The position numbers and the translations under genes are program-made. The notes under the pieces were generated by a model, which saw only the letters and a list, made by a program, of their open reading frames with translations, made no database searches and was not told where the DNA came from. Shown piece by piece: positions 28,450-36,865 of a stretch of DNA of 64,000 bases. Each line of letters opens with the position of its first letter. The first letter of the stretch is position 1. This DNA is from an uncultured Eggerthellaceae bacterium (lineage in GTDB: Bacteria; Actinomycetota; Coriobacteriia; Coriobacteriales; Eggerthellaceae). The stretch is taken from NCBI GenBank assembly GCA_910589125.1, contig CAJURX010000001.1, positions 124,001-188,000 on the forward strand, written 5' to 3'.

Positions 28450-29313
28450 TTAGTTCTCTGCGGTCTCAGCGCTCTCGACGGCTGCCTCGGTCTCTGCGGC
28501 AACGGTGTCAGCGAGCACAGCCTCAGCCTCGGGCGTGACCACGTCAGATGCCTGCACCTCAGCCTCTGCCGCAGGAGCAGCAGCTGCGGGAGCCTCCGCT
28601 GCCATCTCGGTCGCGGTGACGGCTGTGCCGGTCCCAGCGATGACCGCATCCGCGATGAAGTCGCAGAGCAGGCGCACGCTGCGGATGGCATCGTCGTTCG
28701 CGGGGATGCCGTAATCCACGTCATCCGGATCGCAGTTGGTATCAAGGGTGCCGACGATGGGCACGTTCAGCCTGCGAGCCTCATGGACGGCGATCTCCTC
28801 GCGGCAGGTGTCGATGATGAACACCGCATCCGGCACCTTGCGCATGTTGCGGATGCCGTTGAGGTTGGCCTGGAGCTTGGCGAGCTCCTTGCGCTTCAGG
28901 ATCTGCTCCTTCTTGGGGAGCAGCGCCATGCGACCGTCGGCCTCCTGAGCCTCCAGGTCCTCCATGTAGACCACGCGCTGGCGGATGGTCACGAAGTTGG
29001 TGAGCATGCCACCCAGCCAACGGTTGTTCACGTAGGGCATGCCGCAGCGGTTGGCTGCATCAGCGACGGCCTCCTGGGCCTGCTTCTTGGTGCCGACGAA
29101 CAGCACGGTGCCACCCTTGCTGGCCAGGTTGGACACGAAGGTGTACGCCTTGTCCATATCCACGAGCGTCTGCTTGAGGTCGAGGATGTAGATGTCCCCA
29201 CGGCTGCCGAAGATGTACGGCTTCATCTTGGGGTTCCAGCGACGGGTCTGATGCCCGAAGTGAGCACCCGCCTCCAGCAGGGAATTGATGCTTACCTTGA
29301 TCGGTTCTGCCAT
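28450..29313 (-). CDS. rpsB: 30S ribosomal protein S2 with Ala/Glu-rich tail
   Basis: S2 is a late-assembling small-subunit protein. The core (about residues 1-230) contains LLEAGAHFGHQTRRWNPKM, VNNRWLGGMLTNF and the GIPANDDAIRSVRL block. A tail of about 57 residues rich in Ala, Glu, Val and Thr follows, extending the usual length to 287. ATG 29313 starts the homologous part; an upstream in-frame start at 29367 is not supported. It is transcribed with tsf from a promoter 124 bases upstream. Confidence 0.96.
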   Translation of the reverse strand: MAEPIKVSINSLLEAGAHFGHQTRRWNPKMKPYIFGSRGDIYILDLKQTLVDMDKAYTFVSNLASKGGTVLFVGTKKQAQEAVADAANRCGMPYVNNRWLGGMLTNFVTIRQRVVYMEDLEAQEADGRMALLPKKEQILKRKELAKLQANLNGIRNMRKVPDAVFIIDTCREEIAVHEARRLNVPIVGTLDTNCDPDDVDYGIPANDDAIRSVRLLCDFIADAVIAGTGTAVTATEMAAEAPAAAAPAAEAEVQASDVVTPEAEAVLADTVAAETEAAVESAETAEN

Positions 29314-29367
29314 GTTCTCCACTCCATTCGTTGGTCCTCTGCCCAAGGTCATCCCTCGCATCCGCAA

Positions 29368-29385
29368 CCCTGCATCCTCGCAGGG
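29368..29385 (-). promoter_or_regulatory. Hairpin in the rpsB leader
   Basis: A perfect stem CCCTGC/GCAGGG with loop GAGGAT lies in the roughly 117-base rpsB leader. Ribosomal protein S2 leaders elsewhere act in autogenous control; whether this one does cannot be told from sequence alone. Confidence 0.35.
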
Positions 29386-29436
29386 CCACTCGCAGACGTC
29401 GGTCGCTTGGACATGCGTATTGAAAGAAACCGCTAA

Positions 29437-29465
29437 AGATTACCATTCCCCACGCTGCATTGCAA
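29437..29465 (-). promoter_or_regulatory. Promoter candidate for rpsB-tsf
   Basis: The minus strand reads TTGCAA, 17 bases, then TAATCT, with TG one base before the -10 (TGG-TAATCT). It lies in the 296-base gap between the MetRS-like gene and rpsB, in which no other gene is visible. Confidence 0.5.
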
Positions 29466-29609
29466 TCGCGAAGCGCAGACGATGCGTCGCCTGCGAGCTG
29501 GGATCGTCATCTCGACTGGAGCGTTCAGGGAACGCGAGGCGGAAAGACCTCCTCCGTTGCGGCCTGCGCTGACCGATGCGCGCCGATCAGCGCAAAACGC
29601 TGCCCTACG

Positions 29610-31652
29610 CTACTGATATTGGGATTCGTGCTTGCGGAAGAAGTCGAATCGGGGCGGCAGCTCACAGACCTTGTGATAGCCCTGGTCGATCTCCCCAGCG
29701 TGGCAGAGCTCGTCGTTGCGCTCGAAGTCATAGTTCCAGCTGAAGAACTCCGACGCCTCGAAGTCCATGTAATCGCAGATGACCTCGCAGCCGCGCGGGA
29801 CGACCGGGTGCATCATGAGAGTGCAGACGCGCAACAGGTAGAACGAGTCCAGGAGCACTTGCCTCCTCATGGATGCAGCGTCTCCCGCACCCGCCTCCTC
29901 CGCCTCCGTGGCAGCCTTGATCCCATCTGCCCAATGCTTGTTGGAGTAGCGGATGAACTCGTCAGCGAGCTGCATGACGGTGTGCAGCTCGAAGCCATGC
30001 ATGGCGCGCTCATAGCGCCCGAGCGCCTCCTTCGCCGCGCTCACCACAGGCGCTGAGGGGTCGCCTAAGGGCATCGTGCAGTCGAAGCTCTTCGCTGCCT
30101 CGTAGAAGCAACTGCGCGCAAGGCGATTGAACACGTTGGTCAGGAGCGTGCCCTCCTTGAGGACGGGATCGGCCACGCGCTTGTCCGCGCGCTGCTCATC
30201 GCTCAGCGCCGGGTCGAAGGGCTTGGGCTTGAAGCCGACCGAGCGCTGCCCCAGCCCCAACGCCAGGAAATGGGCGCGCAGCTGGTCGACGGTGTAGTGC
30301 TCGAGGAGCTCCTCTCCTGTCGGCGGCTTGGCCGCACCTGATGAGGATGCCTTCGTCTTGCCGAACAGGAGGTGATGGTTCGCCACGAGCGTCGTCTGGC
30401 GCAAGGGCTTCGCATCCGGACCGCCGAACACCCCGCGCTTGCCGAGCGCCTCCCAGATCGCTGGCTGAGCCACGCCGTAGAAGTAGATGTTGTCCTGCCC
30501 GATGAACTGGTAGACCTGCGCGTCATCGGCGCACCAGAACTCGCGCCATGTGTTGCGCGGGAGCGCAAGCTCGTCGTTGAGCGCGATGGTGAACGAGATG
30601 GGCGCCCAGAGCGATTCTGGCCAGCACCACACGGTCAGCCCCTCCACCCCATCGAGCACGGGCGCATGCACGCCCCATTCGATGGAGCCGGTGATGCGGA
30701 AGGGAACGAGCGTCTTCGAGGTGCGGAAGCGGATGCCCTCAGATGTGAGCAGCCCCTTCGCGCGATCGCGCTCCTCGATGGAGTCGAACTGTATCTCGAA
30801 GCTCTGCTTGCCCTTCTCCGCCTCGCGGAAGGTATGGGGCGGAAGCTCATCGGCAACAGCTAGATACGCATCATGGCACTCGTTCTTCACGAAGATCACC
30901 GGAGGCGCCAAGAACTCGTCGATCGTCTGTGCCACCACGGGCCGAACATCAGGGTCCATCTCCAGCGCCTTCACGTGCTCCCGCAGATATCCTGCGAATG
31001 CGGGCAGGTCGAAGTACCAATTCTTGACTGGGCGCATCTCCGGCACGGTGCCCGTCATGGAGGACACGGGGTTGATGAGATCCGCTGGATCGTACTGATG
31101 CCCCATGTCGCATTCGTCGGCATAGCCATGCTCGGACTTGCAGCCCTGCACGGGGCACCTTCCGACGACCTGGCGTCCGTTCAGGAACGTGTTGGCCTGC
31201 GCATCGAAGAACTGCAGCGTCTCTTCCAGATGGAGGTAGCCCTGCTCATAGAGCCCCTCGATGAGCTTCTCGGAGAGCGACTGGTGCACCTCGCGGCACC
31301 GGCCGATGCCGCTGCCCTCGAAGATGTCCAGGCTGATATCGAATGCGTCGAGCGCTTCCTTCTGGCGGATGTGGTTGCCCATCACGTATTCGTCGATGGT
31401 GCCCGAGAAGCCATCCGACTCCACGGCCTTCCGATACCCCTCGTTGATGGGCGACCCGAAGCAATCCGTGCCGCTCACGAATCGGACATTGGCAGCGCCT
31501 ATGCGATCGCGCAGGAAGCGGGCGAATGCATCAGCCGGCACGAACACGCCACCGATATGCCCGAAGTGCAGGGGCTTGTTCCCATAGGGCATCCCTGCGG
31601 TGACGACCGCTCGCGTCGGCCAGACCAGATCAGCATCCGTCAGACGTTCCAT
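29610..31652 (-). CDS. Methionyl-tRNA synthetase-like class I enzyme with altered KMSKS loop
   Basis: This is a 680-residue class I aminoacyl-tRNA synthetase related to MetRS. The HIGH region reads PLHFGHIGG (about residues 27-35) and is followed by GTDCFGSPINEGYRK. A zinc-knuckle-like segment has CPVQGC and DECDMGHQYDP, followed by NPVSSMTG. The KMSKS site should follow the second half of the Rossmann fold. There the sequence is LLFGKTKASSSG, so the canonical lysine-serine motif reads KTKAS. The ATG at 31652 has GGGAGG upstream. It may be the cell's main MetRS of a divergent subtype or a paralogue; no other metG is in the window. Confidence 0.8.
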   Translation of the reverse strand: MERLTDADLVWPTRAVVTAGMPYGNKPLHFGHIGGVFVPADAFARFLRDRIGAANVRFVSGTDCFGSPINEGYRKAVESDGFSGTIDEYVMGNHIRQKEALDAFDISLDIFEGSGIGRCREVHQSLSEKLIEGLYEQGYLHLEETLQFFDAQANTFLNGRQVVGRCPVQGCKSEHGYADECDMGHQYDPADLINPVSSMTGTVPEMRPVKNWYFDLPAFAGYLREHVKALEMDPDVRPVVAQTIDEFLAPPVIFVKNECHDAYLAVADELPPHTFREAEKGKQSFEIQFDSIEERDRAKGLLTSEGIRFRTSKTLVPFRITGSIEWGVHAPVLDGVEGLTVWCWPESLWAPISFTIALNDELALPRNTWREFWCADDAQVYQFIGQDNIYFYGVAQPAIWEALGKRGVFGGPDAKPLRQTTLVANHHLLFGKTKASSSGAAKPPTGEELLEHYTVDQLRAHFLALGLGQRSVGFKPKPFDPALSDEQRADKRVADPVLKEGTLLTNVFNRLARSCFYEAAKSFDCTMPLGDPSAPVVSAAKEALGRYERAMHGFELHTVMQLADEFIRYSNKHWADGIKAATEAEEAGAGDAASMRRQVLLDSFYLLRVCTLMMHPVVPRGCEVICDYMDFEASEFFSWNYDFERNDELCHAGEIDQGYHKVCELPPRFDFFRKHESQYQ

Positions 31653-31665
31653 CCTGATACCTCCC

Positions 31666-32757
31666 TCACTGCTGGGGCAGGGATGCACCTGCCCCTGAAG
31701 CGCTCGATTCAGAGGAGCTCAAAAGATCCAGCAGCGCATCGAGCGAGCTGGTGGACTGCTCATAGGTGATGGTGGGGAGAGGAGCGTCATAGCCGGCCTG
31801 CGCAGAGATGTAGGCCAGCGCATCGTCGAAGTAGCCGATCTCATCAGCCAGCCCGATCTCCACCGCCTGGGAACCGGTGTAGGGAAGCCCATTCGCCAGC
31901 GTCTTGACCTCGCCGATCGTCATGCCGCGTCCCTCGGCCACCGTCTGCACGAAATCCTCGTCGATCCTATCGACCATGCTCTGATACCACGCGCGCTCCT
32001 CGTCGGTCAGGGGACGGAAGCCGCTCCCTGCATCCTTCGAATCGGTCGAGGTGATGGTATCCACCTCGATGCCCAGCTTGTCATAGAGCCCCGACAGGTC
32101 GGTCACCTGCAGGTAGACGCCGATGGCTCCGATGGACGTGGTCTTGGCGCAGAAGATGTAGTCAGCTTGGCTGGATATCTCATACGCCGCGCTCGCATTG
32201 GTGGCGGCGCTCACGACGACGATGGGCTTGGGGAAGTCAGCTACCAGCTTCGACATCTCCTCGCCTGCGGTGGCGGTGCCCCCTCCCGAGTTGACGCGCA
32301 GGAGCACGCCCTTGACCTGGTCATCTGCCGCCGCACGGTCCAACCGCGAGCGCAAGCCATCGGGGCTCGAGGCCGTCCCGTCGTATCCGATGGCCGAATC
32401 CATGTCCACGACCGCGATGGACGGCGTGGCCGCCTGGATGGGCACCGAGCCATCCGTTGCCGTCACCACGGAATCCGTCATATGGGTGACGGTGGCCGAG
32501 CAGGAAGCAGACGCGATCAGAGCGACCCCCAGCACGCAGATGACCACGGCCACCAGCGCACGCGACACCGGCTGGCGCGGAGGTGCCGCAACGTATGTCA
32601 CCTGACCGCTCGCGCCAGGGGCGCTGCCAGCGGCATCATCGCACGCGGCGCTCCCGCATGCGGGATACCCCGTGCGCATGTCCCGGGCCGCATACGCTCG
32701 CGCATAATCGTCGAAGGATGCGCTCTGTTGGTTCCTGTCGCCGTCATGCATCGTCAC
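31666..32757 (-). CDS. sppA: Signal peptide peptidase SppA type
   Basis: This membrane-anchored serine protease degrades cleaved signal peptides. The 363-residue product has a cytoplasmic leader, one membrane segment (VAVVICVLGVALIASAS, about residues 70-86) and an SppA protease domain. The domain shows LLRVNSGGGTATAGEEM, the serine nucleophile region NASAAYEI, the lysine of the dyad in STDSKDAGSGFRPLTDEER, and GSQAVEIGLADEIG. The GTG at 32757 overlaps the rho stop (GTGA). ATG 32751 is an alternative. It sits in the rho transcript and is followed by the MetRS-like gene 13 bases on. Confidence 0.92.
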   Translation of the reverse strand: MTMHDGDRNQQSASFDDYARAYAARDMRTGYPACGSAACDDAAGSAPGASGQVTYVAAPPRQPVSRALVAVVICVLGVALIASASCSATVTHMTDSVVTATDGSVPIQAATPSIAVVDMDSAIGYDGTASSPDGLRSRLDRAAADDQVKGVLLRVNSGGGTATAGEEMSKLVADFPKPIVVVSAATNASAAYEISSQADYIFCAKTTSIGAIGVYLQVTDLSGLYDKLGIEVDTITSTDSKDAGSGFRPLTDEERAWYQSMVDRIDEDFVQTVAEGRGMTIGEVKTLANGLPYTGSQAVEIGLADEIGYFDDALAYISAQAGYDAPLPTITYEQSTSSLDALLDLLSSSESSASGAGASLPQQ

Positions 32758-34667
32758 AGCTCGCTGTTCTCTTCGAAGCGGCTCTGATTCTGGGCGCGCT
32801 TGGCGGTGCGGAGGATGAACTCCTGGTTCGTCTCCGTGCGCTTCAAGGACTTGATGAGCATGTCCATGGACTTCTCCGTGTTGTTCATGTTCGCGAGGAT
32901 CCTGCGGACCGCCCAGATCAAGGGGGCTTCCTGGCCATCCAGCAGCAGGTCCTCCTTGCGCGTGCCCGATGAGATCGGGTCGATGGCCGGGAAGATGCGC
33001 CGATCGGCCAGATTGCGATCGAGCCTCAGCTCCATGTTGCCCGTGCCCTTGAACTCCTCGAAGATGACCTCGTCCATCTTGGAGCCCGTATCCACGAGCG
33101 CGGATGCCAAGATGGTGAGCGAGCCGCCACCCTCGATGTTGCGGGCTGCGCCCAAGAAGCGCTTGGGCGGGTAGAGGGCCGTGGAATCCACGCCACCAGA
33201 CAGGATGCGGCCGCTGGCGGGCTGCGCCAGGTTGTACGCACGCGCCAGGCGAGTGATGGAGTCCAGCAGGATGACCACATCCTCCCCCTGCTCCACGAGC
33301 CGCTTCGCACGCTCGATCACCAGCTCGGCCACGGCGATGTGGTTATCGGAGGGCATGTCGAACGTAGAGGAGATCACCTCGCCGTGGATGGAGCGCTCCA
33401 TGTCCGTGACCTCTTCGGGGCGCTCGTCGACCAAGAGGCACATGAGATGCACCTCGGGATTGTTCGCGTGGATGGCGGCGGCGATGTCCTTCAGCACGGT
33501 GGTCTTGCCAGCCTTGGGCGGCGAGACGATCAGGCCGCGCTGCCCCTTGCCGATGGGGGCCACCAGATCGATCACGCGCGCGGTGAGCGTATCCTTCCCA
33601 TGTTCCATGCTCAGCCGCTCATCAGGGAAGATGGGCGTCAGGTCAGAGAACTTGGGGCGGCTGGCGATGTCATCGATGGGCGTTCCGTTGATGCTGGTCA
33701 CCTTCTGGATGGCCGCGAATTTCTCGCCCTCGCGCGCAGGCCGCGTCTGACCAGCCACCATGTCTCCCTTGCGCAGCCCATTGCGGCGGATGGTGGAGAG
33801 GCCCACATAGACATCCTGCTCGCTGGGCAGGTATCCCTTGGTGCGCAGGAACCCATAGCCATCTTGCAGGATGTCCAAGATGCCCTCGACCTCCACGAAG
33901 CCCTCGGCTATGCAGACGGCCTCATAGATGGCATCGATCATCTCGGCCTTGCGCAGACCAGATGCATCGATGTTGAGCTCGGCTGCCTTCTCGCGCAGCT
34001 CTGGCAGCTTGCATGCCTCCAGCTCTTCCTTGCTGACGCTCGGGGCGTACTCGCGCTGGCGCCCATTGCGCTCGCGGCGATTGCGATGCTGGCCGTTCCT
34101 GTTGTTGTAGCGATTGTTCCCGTTCCGACTGCCATTGCCGCCTTGACTCTGGCTCTGGTTGCGGTGGTCGGATTGGCGCGTGCGCGCACGCCTGCGATCT
34201 TGCCCGCCATCTGCATCCGCTGCACTGCTCTCGCCGTCCGCTGCCTTGTCAGCAGGTGCAGCCGCCTCTTCGGCTCCCCCCTCTGCGGAGTGTGCCTCGG
34301 TGGCTTCGTCCTCAGCAGGCTTCACCTTGCGCGGGCGCCCCGGCTTGCGCTTGGGCTTCTCTTCCTCAGCAGGTGCAGGAGCATCAGAGGCAGGAGCAGC
34401 GACCTTGTCAGCAGCCGCCCCATCCTGCTCGCCAGCAGAGGCCTCTGCCGTCTCGGTCTTCCTGGGCCTGCCCGGCTTGCGCTTCGGCTTCGCCTCTTCG
34501 GCGTCCGCATCCGCAGCAGCCTTGCTGCGCGTCGCCTTCTTCGGAGCCTCCTCGGCAGCGCTCTCATCCGCTGCCTTCTTCGCACGCGTCGCGCGCTTCT
34601 TCTTCACGGGCTCTTCTGCAGCTGCCGCTGCTGCGGCCTGCTCTGTCATCTCTTCGGTTGCTGGCAT
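32754..34667 (-). CDS. rho: Transcription termination factor Rho with long N-terminal extension
   Basis: Rho is the hexameric RNA helicase that ends transcription. The core (from about residue 210) has the OB-fold primary RNA site (GYGFLRTKGYLPSEQDVYVG), Walker A SPPKAGKTTVLKDIA, and the Q/R loops of the secondary site. Residues 1 to about 210 are an added low-complexity domain: an acidic/alanine part, two AT-hook-like KRKPGRPRK copies and an Arg/Asn/Gly-rich stretch. Such extensions are known in actinobacterial Rho and enhance RNA binding. The start codon follows the transaldolase stop immediately (TAGATG). Confidence 0.96.
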   Translation of the reverse strand: MPATEEMTEQAAAAAAAEEPVKKKRATRAKKAADESAAEEAPKKATRSKAAADADAEEAKPKRKPGRPRKTETAEASAGEQDGAAADKVAAPASDAPAPAEEEKPKRKPGRPRKVKPAEDEATEAHSAEGGAEEAAAPADKAADGESSAADADGGQDRRRARTRQSDHRNQSQSQGGNGSRNGNNRYNNRNGQHRNRRERNGRQREYAPSVSKEELEACKLPELREKAAELNIDASGLRKAEMIDAIYEAVCIAEGFVEVEGILDILQDGYGFLRTKGYLPSEQDVYVGLSTIRRNGLRKGDMVAGQTRPAREGEKFAAIQKVTSINGTPIDDIASRPKFSDLTPIFPDERLSMEHGKDTLTARVIDLVAPIGKGQRGLIVSPPKAGKTTVLKDIAAAIHANNPEVHLMCLLVDERPEEVTDMERSIHGEVISSTFDMPSDNHIAVAELVIERAKRLVEQGEDVVILLDSITRLARAYNLAQPASGRILSGGVDSTALYPPKRFLGAARNIEGGGSLTILASALVDTGSKMDEVIFEEFKGTGNMELRLDRNLADRRIFPAIDPISSGTRKEDLLLDGQEAPLIWAVRRILANMNNTEKSMDMLIKSLKRTETNQEFILRTAKRAQNQSRFEENSEL

Positions 34668-35348
34668 CTACTTTACTTTCTCCCAATCGTTCAAGAACGA
34701 CTCTATACCCGCCTCTGTCAGCGGATGCTTCACCATCTTCTTGAGCACGCCGAACGGAACGGTGGCGACATCAGCGCCCATGAGCGCGCATTGCGTCACA
34801 TGGTTGGCGCTGCGGATGGAGGCTGCGATGACCTCCATCTTCTCCCCGTTCACGGTGTTCGCCGTGAAGTCATAGTTGTTGACGGCCTCCACGATGTTCG
34901 CGACCTGCTCCAGGCCATCCTCGGAGATGTCGTCGAACCGCCCGATGAAGGGCGATATGTATCGTGCGCCGGCGCGAGCCGCCAGCATGGCCTGCGGGAC
35001 CGTGAAGCACAGCGTCATGTTCACGCGTATGCCCTCATCGGCCAGAGCGCGCGTGGCAGCCAGGCCCTCCACCATGGTGGGCACCTTCACCACGGCGTTC
35101 GGTGCGATGGCAGCCAGACGGCGCCCATCTTCCAGTATCTGATCGCGATCCATGGCCACGGTCTCTGCCGACACCGGGCACTCAGGTCCGACGATGTCGC
35201 AGATGCGCGCGATGTGGTCCTCGAAGCCAGCGAGCTTCCCGCCAACGCGCGCGTAGAGCGTGGGATTGGTGGTCACCCCCGCGAGCGCGCCCCAGCTCGC
35301 TGCCTCCTTTATCTCATCAAGATCAGCGGTGTCCAGGAAGAACTTCAT
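34668..35348 (-). CDS. Transaldolase / fructose-6-phosphate aldolase family
   Basis: This is the short transaldolase form (226 residues), either transferring a dihydroxyacetone unit in the pentose phosphate pathway or cleaving fructose-6-phosphate. Motifs are MKFFLDTADLDEIKEA, GVTTNPTL, the Schiff-base lysine in NAVVKVPTM, and SPFIGRFDD. With the transketolase at 1684-3506 it completes the non-oxidative branch; the transaldolase role is therefore preferred, but sequence alone does not decide. ATG 35348 has AGGAGG upstream. It is the first gene of a tal-rho-sppA transcript. Confidence 0.92.
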   Translation of the reverse strand: MKFFLDTADLDEIKEAASWGALAGVTTNPTLYARVGGKLAGFEDHIARICDIVGPECPVSAETVAMDRDQILEDGRRLAAIAPNAVVKVPTMVEGLAATRALADEGIRVNMTLCFTVPQAMLAARAGARYISPFIGRFDDISEDGLEQVANIVEAVNNYDFTANTVNGEKMEVIAASIRSANHVTQCALMGADVATVPFGVLKKMVKHPLTEAGIESFLNDWEKVK

Positions 35349-35550
35349 CCTGCCTCCTTGCTCTGTGCGCGCATGCGTCCTCATGCCTTGAGAGCACGCG
35401 AATGCGCACGCGGTCAGATACGGGGATTTCAAAGGTGATTTGCACCGGAGCTATTCCGATGCGCGAACAAGGTAGCACAACTGCGCAGGTGCAGCAAACG
35501 AGAGAGCGCAAGATAATGCCCATCACGGGGCGCAAACGGCATCGAATCGT

Positions 35551-35559
35551 TGCTATCAT
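35551..35559 (+). promoter_or_regulatory. Extended -10 promoter candidate for the epimerase-kinase pair
   Basis: The sequence reads TGC-TATCAT, matching the extended -10 style seen at glnA, ftsE and the NifU gene. Transcription from here would give a leader of about 85 bases. Confidence 0.4.
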
Positions 35560-35563
35560 GCAC

Positions 35564-35591
35564 TTGACGCTGAAGCTGCCCGAAATAAGAT
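35564..35591 (+). promoter_or_regulatory. Second promoter candidate for the epimerase-kinase pair
   Basis: TTGACG, 16 bases, TAAGAT; four to five of six matches in each box. It would give a leader of about 53 bases. It competes with the candidate at 35551-35559 and only one may be used. Confidence 0.45.
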
Positions 35592-35650
35592 GATCGGGTG
35601 AGCCTACGCTCTCCCCCAAAGGGCACCATCAAGACAGCAAGGAGGCGGAT

Positions 35651-36865
35651 TTGGACGAGAAGACCACCCAGGCCCTCACCGAGGCACGGGATTGGCTCAG
35701 AGGTCAGCTGGATATCAGCGCGGATTTCTGGCTGGAGCATGGGATGGATGCAGAGCATGGTGGGGTCTACACATGCCTGGATAGGCAAGGCCGCATCTAC
35801 TCGACGGACAAGTCGGTATGGATGCAGGGGAGGTGCGCGTGGACGTATTCCTATCTCTGCCACATCTATGGCGTGCGCGATCGCTGGCTCGCTGCCGCCA
35901 AGAGCTGCCTCGACTTCCTCGAGGAGCACTGCATCAACCACGAGGCGGGAGACCGCCTGTACTTCACGGTCACAGAAGATGGCAAGCCCTTGCGCCAGAG
36001 GAGGTACTGCTTCTCGGAGGGGTTCTACTGCATCGGCAACGCTGAGTACTACGGCGTGACCGGAGAGGAAGAGCATCTGCGCCGCGCTCGCAAGGCGTAC
36101 AAGATGATCTACGAGCTGAACAACGGCCTCATCGAAGACCCTGCGGGCCTTGGACCCAAGACCATAGCCGAGACCCGGTCGGGCAAGGCGCTGGGAGACC
36201 CGATGATCTTCCTGAACATCATCGGCATCATGCGCAGGGTGGACCCAGACCACACCGCAGAATACGACCAGCATGCCGAGGAGTGCGTGCAGCGGATCGT
36301 GAACGAGCACTACCGGCCCGAGCTCGGATGCACGCTGGAGAGCGTGAATGCCCAAGGAGAGCCGGAGCTTTGGTATACGGCAGGGCGCGTGGTGAACCCA
36401 GGGCACGACATCGAATGCAGCTGGTTCCTCATGGACGAGGCCGCATACCGCGGCGACGAGGCGCTCTTCGAGACCGCCTGCGACATCTTCAAGCTCGCCA
36501 TCGAAGCTGGCTGGGATGACGAATACGAGGGCATCCTGTACTTCATCGATGCGAAGGGGCTTCCGACCGAAGCGTACGAGCACGACATGAAGCTCTGGTG
36601 GCCCCATAACGAAGCGCTCATCGCCACCACGAAGGCCTACGCCAAGACGGGCGATGCCTATCATCTGGAGTGGTTCCTCAAGGTGCTGGGATACTGCAAG
36701 GACCACTTCGCCGACCCTGAGTACGGAGAGTGGTACGGCTATCTCCGCCGCGACGGCATCCCCACCGCTCCCCCCACCAAGGGATCCACGTTCAAGGGAC
36801 CCTTCCATGTCCCGCGAGCGCTTTGCATGGCAGAACAGACGCTGACCCAGATCTTAGGAGAATGA
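35651..36865 (+). CDS. N-acylglucosamine 2-epimerase family protein (AGE)
   Basis: AGE enzymes interconvert N-acetylmannosamine and N-acetylglucosamine. The 404-residue protein has the (alpha/alpha)6-barrel style. Histidine motifs typical of catalysis are NPGHDIECSWFLMDEA and LWWPHNEALIA, with an N-terminal GGVYTCLDRQG and WMQGRCAWTYSYL. Translation starts at TTG 35651, fixed by AAGGAGG six bases before it. The stop overlaps the next gene (ATGA). Followed by a ROK-type kinase and, in convergent orientation, nagA, it fits the route ManNAc to GlcNAc to GlcNAc-6-P. Substrate remains inference, because AGE relatives also act on cellobiose or mannose. Confidence 0.85.
   Translation: MDEKTTQALTEARDWLRGQLDISADFWLEHGMDAEHGGVYTCLDRQGRIYSTDKSVWMQGRCAWTYSYLCHIYGVRDRWLAAAKSCLDFLEEHCINHEAGDRLYFTVTEDGKPLRQRRYCFSEGFYCIGNAEYYGVTGEEEHLRRARKAYKMIYELNNGLIEDPAGLGPKTIAETRSGKALGDPMIFLNIIGIMRRVDPDHTAEYDQHAEECVQRIVNEHYRPELGCTLESVNAQGEPELWYTAGRVVNPGHDIECSWFLMDEAAYRGDEALFETACDIFKLAIEAGWDDEYEGILYFIDAKGLPTEAYEHDMKLWWPHNEALIATTKAYAKTGDAYHLEWFLKVLGYCKDHFADPEYGEWYGYLRRDGIPTAPPTKGSTFKGPFHVPRALCMAEQTLTQILGE

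Larger units (their letters stand above)
35349..35650. other. Divergent intergenic region between transaldolase and epimerase
   Basis: This 302-base gap separates two head-to-head transcripts. It holds two promoter candidates facing the epimerase (35551-35559 and 35564-35591). On the other strand only a weak candidate for the transaldolase gene is seen (TGC-TACCTT near 35471-35479). No small gene or convincing operator palindrome is seen. Confidence 0.6.

Noticed and set aside
33339..35438. A 699-codon open frame on the + strand opposite rho and transaldolase
   Set aside because: The sequence reads as Leu/Arg/His-rich shadow protein, crosses two real genes and has no ribosome-binding site.
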